Of a stretch of DNA of 64,000 nt, positions 60,274-64,000 are shown piece after piece. The stretch spans positions 23,864,008-23,928,007 of the forward strand of contig CM049313.1 in the NCBI GenBank assembly GCA_026874595.1, read 5' to 3'. The notes below the pieces were generated by a model. The model was not told the DNA's origin and searched no databases. It worked only from the letters and a program-made list of their open reading frames with translations. The stretch is from Sipunculus nudus (Eukaryota; Annelida; Sipuncula; Golfingiida; Sipunculidae). How positions within the stretch are numbered: position 1 is the stretch's first letter; the number at the start of each line of letters is the position of its first letter. The position numbers were made by a program, and so were the translations under genes.

Positions 60274-61586
60274 AGGGCCCCGCTTGACAAGCGGGTGCCC
60301 TATAGTGATCACCGTGTCAGTTCGTCCTTCCGTCCATCCGTCCTTCCGTCAGTGACACTTTCTTTCGCGCGCGATAACTCAACAACAACATACTGCAGCT
60401 TTCCCAAATTCACAGGGATGATTGGTACCTATGAGGGCTCCAGACCTATTGAATTACAGAGTTGTGGGAATTCAAATATGGCCGCCACAGCCCGATCGCT
60501 GATTTTCTCTCTTGCACAATATTTCAACAACAACATACAGGCAGCTTTCCTTAATTCATAGGGTTGATTGGCACCTATGAGGGCTCCAGACCTATTGAAT
60601 TATAGACTTGTCAGAATTCCAATATGGTCGCCATAGCCCAATCGCTGATTTTCTTTCGCGCGCTGTAACTCAACAACAACATACTGCAGCTTTCCCAAAT
60701 TCACAGGGTTGATCGGTACCTATAAGGGCTCTAGACCTATCAAAGTACAGACTTATTGGAATTCCAATATGGCCGCCACGGCCCAATCGCCGATTTTCTT
60801 TCGTGCACGATAACTCAACAACAACATACTGCAGCTTTCCCAAATTCACAGGGTTGATTGGTACCTGTGAGGGCTCAGGACCTATCGAATTAAAGACTTG
60901 TTGGAATTCCAATATGGCCATAACAGCCCAATCGCTGATTTTCTTTCGTGCGCGATAACTCAACAACATACTGCAGTTTTCCCAAAAACACAGGGTTGAT
61001 TGGTACCTATGACGGCTCCAGACCTATGGAATAACAGTCTTGTCGGAATTATAATATGGCCGCAACAGCCCAATCACTGATTTTCTTTTGCGAGCGATAA
61101 CTCACAAACAACATACTGCATCTTTCCCGAATTGACAGGGATGATCGGGAACTTTGAGGGCTCCAGACCTATCGAATTACAGACTTGTCGGAATTCTAAT
61201 ATGGCCACCACAGCCCAATTGCTGATTTTCTTTCGCGCGCGATAACTCCACAACAACCTCCTGCAGCTTCCCCAAATTCACAGGGATGATTGGTACATAT
61301 AAGGGCTCCAGACCTATTGAATTACAGACTGGCTCAAAATCAAATATGGCTAACAGATTATATTCGTTGATTTTCTATTGCACACATTATTTCAGACATT
61401 TCTTCTTTAATATCTCTTTGATTCTTTGATCCAGTAGGAATTTTTCCCTCATGCATATGGTTAAAAACCTGTTTCTGTTTGTCATATTTTTTTCAAATTT
61501 TACTTAATTTTTCACCCACATGTAAACTAGTCCAGCACTTGCAGAAATGCGGGGCCCTCTGAGGACCATTGTCCAACCACATCTAG
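60274..61586 (+). mobile_element. Non-autonomous Helentron-like element, family 1, copy 2
   Basis: Same plan and strand as 3074-4365. Hairpin start AGGGCCCCGCTT / AAGCGGGTGCCCT, CTATAGTGATCACC, a CCGT-rich stretch, about six units of 142-146 bp (landmarks 60435, 60581, 60726, 60871, 61013, 61158 and 61303), then GCGGGGCCCT (61549-61558), an exact reverse complement of the first ten bases, the GGAC..GTCC hairpin and CTAG (61583-61586) before TTT. Better preserved ends than copy 1. Minus-strand open frames here are repeat by-products. Confidence 0.8.
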
Positions 61587-61599
61587 TTTAGAAATAAAA

Positions 61600-62689
61600 T
61601 GTTAGTAAGCCAAATATTGCATCATTTTGATTAGTCAGGAGCCTATTATATATAAGGACTTCATCATAATTTGGAGATTGATTTGGTATGATCAAACAAA
61701 TCAACATTATGTGGTCATTCGAATGCAAATAATAAAATAACATATAACAAAATTTTCGTTGGTGTTTATTTTACAAAGATTGTAGTCGTCAATAAACCCG
61801 ATTATCATACTCTATACTTATCTTTCTCTTTCTTTTAAACCCACTTTCTCTTTCAAATCTATATATTTATGGGAAGGGGCTATTAAATGACAAGTTTTAA
61901 GGTTTATAGATGTAAACATTTTAATAAATATATACAGATAATTGTGTTCATAGAGACTGGACTATTACAGACCGCACTGAAATATACTGCAAACATGCCA
62001 GTAAAATTCCACTGCGTGAGGAAATTTTCTTGTTGCAGTTGTCGAGGCATTAAAATGATTCTTTATTTCACAAAGGGAAGCATTTTTTACACACGAAATT
62101 GAGACCATGTCGACCATACGTAGATTTTCGACCAAAAGCATACAATTAAAAGCAACAACACATCAATTTTGTCCCCTTTTTCTTTATTAAAAAAATTACA
62201 TATAATTATATAATGTCGGTGGCCTCTCAATCTGACCAGCAAATTATTATAAACTAAATAAAAATAAAAAATTTAGAAGAGAACTTTTCTTCTGTTTTCA
62301 CTGAACAGTGCACAACTCCTAATCCTGCATCTGAAAGAAAAAAACCCACCTATACTCTCTATTGAACCAGTAAATGTACAGCAAAACATTAAAAACCCTT
62401 TTATGAAAAAAAGAACTACTGTTAAAATGACTGTCTTAGGCTAACGTTTAATAAAAAAATATTATAAAACTCATTTTGAAAAATTACTCAGCTCAACAAG
62501 CAGATATATCAAACAGTATATCAAAGGTTTTTTCTCTAACACCTTATTCAACTTGGAAACTTGATGAAATTAACCATGAATGATTCTTTTATTGTTACAG
62601 CTTAAACATTTTAAAGCATATTCTAACAGCCTAAAACTTTTAAAATTAATATTCTCAAGTTAGTTCAACAAATACAAATATATATAAAT

Positions 62690-62741
<52 letters not shown>

Positions 62742-63700
62742 GCACAATTTCTGCCAAATTAGAAAAAATACAGGTTCTTATTACTATACTTTTTTTATTG
62801 AAGGGCCTTAAGTACACAACAAGGCATACACAACGGTAGACACTGAGATGAGTAAATACGGTTCCTGCTGATTTGTCACATCATAATCTTTTAGTTGATT
62901 AGATAAGGTAAACAACACCTGTCATCATTGTTTAATACAAGAAGCCTTTGTCTCAAATGTACTGATTAAAGTAGCCCAGGCATTACAGATGTATATTTTT
63001 ATATTCATGTTCAAGTTTATAAATCTTTATGATTACGATACTGTAATGTTGTGCCTTTTTCTTTCCACTGAGTGAACGTGCATACTTTTGATATTGTAAA
63101 AATGTAGTTGTCCATTTCTGCAGTATATATATATGCAGCAAATTTCTCAGTATCTTAATATCAACAAAATATTTTAAAAAAATATGAGAACTAAACATAG
63201 GGTGTTGATAACATTTTCTAGTAACGGCAGTCACAGTTTTTGTATGCTGGGTAGATGGAATAAGACATCTTCCAGTTCACTCGGAGTGATGCATAAATGG
63301 CACTCAAAAGAATCTAATGACACAGGTTTCCACACCCGTGTTGTACTATGAACTGTTGTATTTAACTCACTTTAAACAGCTGCTAAAGCAAGAATATCTG
63401 CTATGTCCAAGTAGCTGCAGATGTCCTTTATCACTTCATCTGGAAGCTTGCACAGTGACACAATATTGGTGGATATGCTAAAAGTACATATTTCAGAATA
63501 TTATAATCCAAGATCTTTATATCATTTTCATTTCTGGAGAACATCACACACTGGGATACACTTCATTAGGTTTTTCACTGATTCGAAGCAAAAGTATCCT
63601 TTGCACTACTTTGATAATTTAATGACTGAACACTAAGGCTATGTGCTGTATCTTAAAATCGATCTGAAAACGAGGCACTGCAACAATATATTATTTGCGG
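61600..63700. other. AT-rich non-coding stretch
   Basis: Nothing recognised apart from the microsatellite at 62680. Confidence 0.4.
62680..62738. repeat. (TA)n microsatellite
   Basis: About 27 TA units with AA interruptions. Confidence 0.95.
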
Positions 63701-63705
63701 AAGTA

Positions 63706-64000
63706 TTACTCTGCACTGAAGTTAGTATTAATCAAATGTGTTCTTGTTTGTACACCATTGACTGGAAAGTGACCTTCATATATTTGTTCATCTTCATCCT
63801 CTATTGCTGTGACATCAGTCATTAAAGGTATGCGGCGATCTATACAGATATTATACAGGATTGCTGTGGCATAGATGATACGACTACACCGCTCCGGAGA
63901 ATACATCATATGCCCCCCCCCCCTGATTTATCCAAGCACCTGAAACGACTCTCACAAACTCCAAAGGCCCTCTCTATAACACCATGTCTTTGTATGGGCC
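63706..64000 (-). pseudogene. HARBI1/PIF-Harbinger nuclease, C-terminal fragment with frameshift
   Basis: From the window's right edge the minus strand reads RHGVIERAFGVCESRFRCLD, the R..(V/I)ER.FG..K.RF..L block that holds the last catalytic Glu of Harbinger DDE nucleases. A C10 run (63914-63923) breaks the frame. The next frame (63909-63706) continues MYSPERCSRIIYATAILYNICI, matching the family's 'P..a..II.A.a.LHNi', then an acidic tail (IEDEDEQIYEGHF) and stop. Harbinger-derived nucleases cut DNA in transposition; the host copy HARBI1 is immobile. The upstream catalytic Asp residues lie beyond the window. The frameshift at the homopolymer, and Y for the usual H in L(H/Y)N, suggest a decayed transposon copy, though an assembly error in the run cannot be excluded. 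Confidence 0.75.

Overview
The window looks like nuclear DNA of an invertebrate, most likely a bivalve or related mollusc. The inference rests on an AT-rich background full of (TA)n tracts and long poly-G/poly-C runs, short exons separated by introns with GT..AG borders, and a repeat load dominated by mobile elements with internal tandem arrays, the pattern described for bivalve 'pearl'/Helitron-derived elements. Ty3/Gypsy, Harbinger, hAT-like MITE and tRNA-like SINE debris is also present. Nothing supports a bacterial, organellar or viral source.

Layout. 1-3 kb: AT-rich non-coding sequence. 3.1-8.8 kb: the 3' part of an ABCG (white-type) ABC transporter gene on the + strand, five exons with consistent splice phases, and a tandem-array element in the intron just upstream. 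9.6-10.8 kb: a GT microsatellite and a 43-bp minisatellite of 26 in-register units. 11.9-13.8 and 18.0-20.1 kb: two members of one array-bearing element family, the second nested in an older array. 14.4-16.4 kb: a broken minus-strand coding relic. 20.9-23.5 and 49.1-50.8 kb: two decayed minus-strand copies of one transposase-like gene family. 25.5-28.6 kb: a decayed Helentron carrying HUH Rep, PIF1-type helicase and endonuclease domains. 28.9-31.1 kb: a short duplication, a G/C-run hairpin, a SINE and a Gypsy integrase relic. 31.1-34.7 kb: another array element with an LTR inside it. 36.8-37.4 kb: a Gypsy protease-region relic. 40.1-40.9 kb: a second, inverted LTR. 41.5-42.5 kb: a palindromic hAT-like MITE nested in a larger inverted-repeat element. 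43.4-47.3 kb: the largest array element. 52.3-53.3 kb: a coiled-coil coding relic split by a 260-bp MITE with a perfect 8-bp target duplication. 53.7-54.1 kb: a CpG-rich Harbinger-type MITE. 55.5-57.8 kb: weak gene candidates, a possible two-sided promoter and a tRNA-like relic. 60.3-61.6 kb: a second copy of the 3-kb element. 63.7-64.0 kb: the C-terminal end of a HARBI1/Harbinger nuclease relic.

The main result is that three array-bearing element families in the window share one plan: T-rich left flank; a start box related to CTATAGYGATCAC; a CCGT-rich stretch; an array of 145-, ~157- or ~300-340-bp units; a subterminal inverted repeat pairing the two ends; a palindromic end; and CTAG or CTTG followed by T. 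This fits non-autonomous Helentron relatives (HINEs), and the coding Helentron relic at 25.5-28.6 kb is a candidate relative of whatever moves them. A palindrome, GGTGGCGCCACC, recurs in arrays of several families. Only the ABCG gene looks like an intact host gene; most other coding traces are broken.
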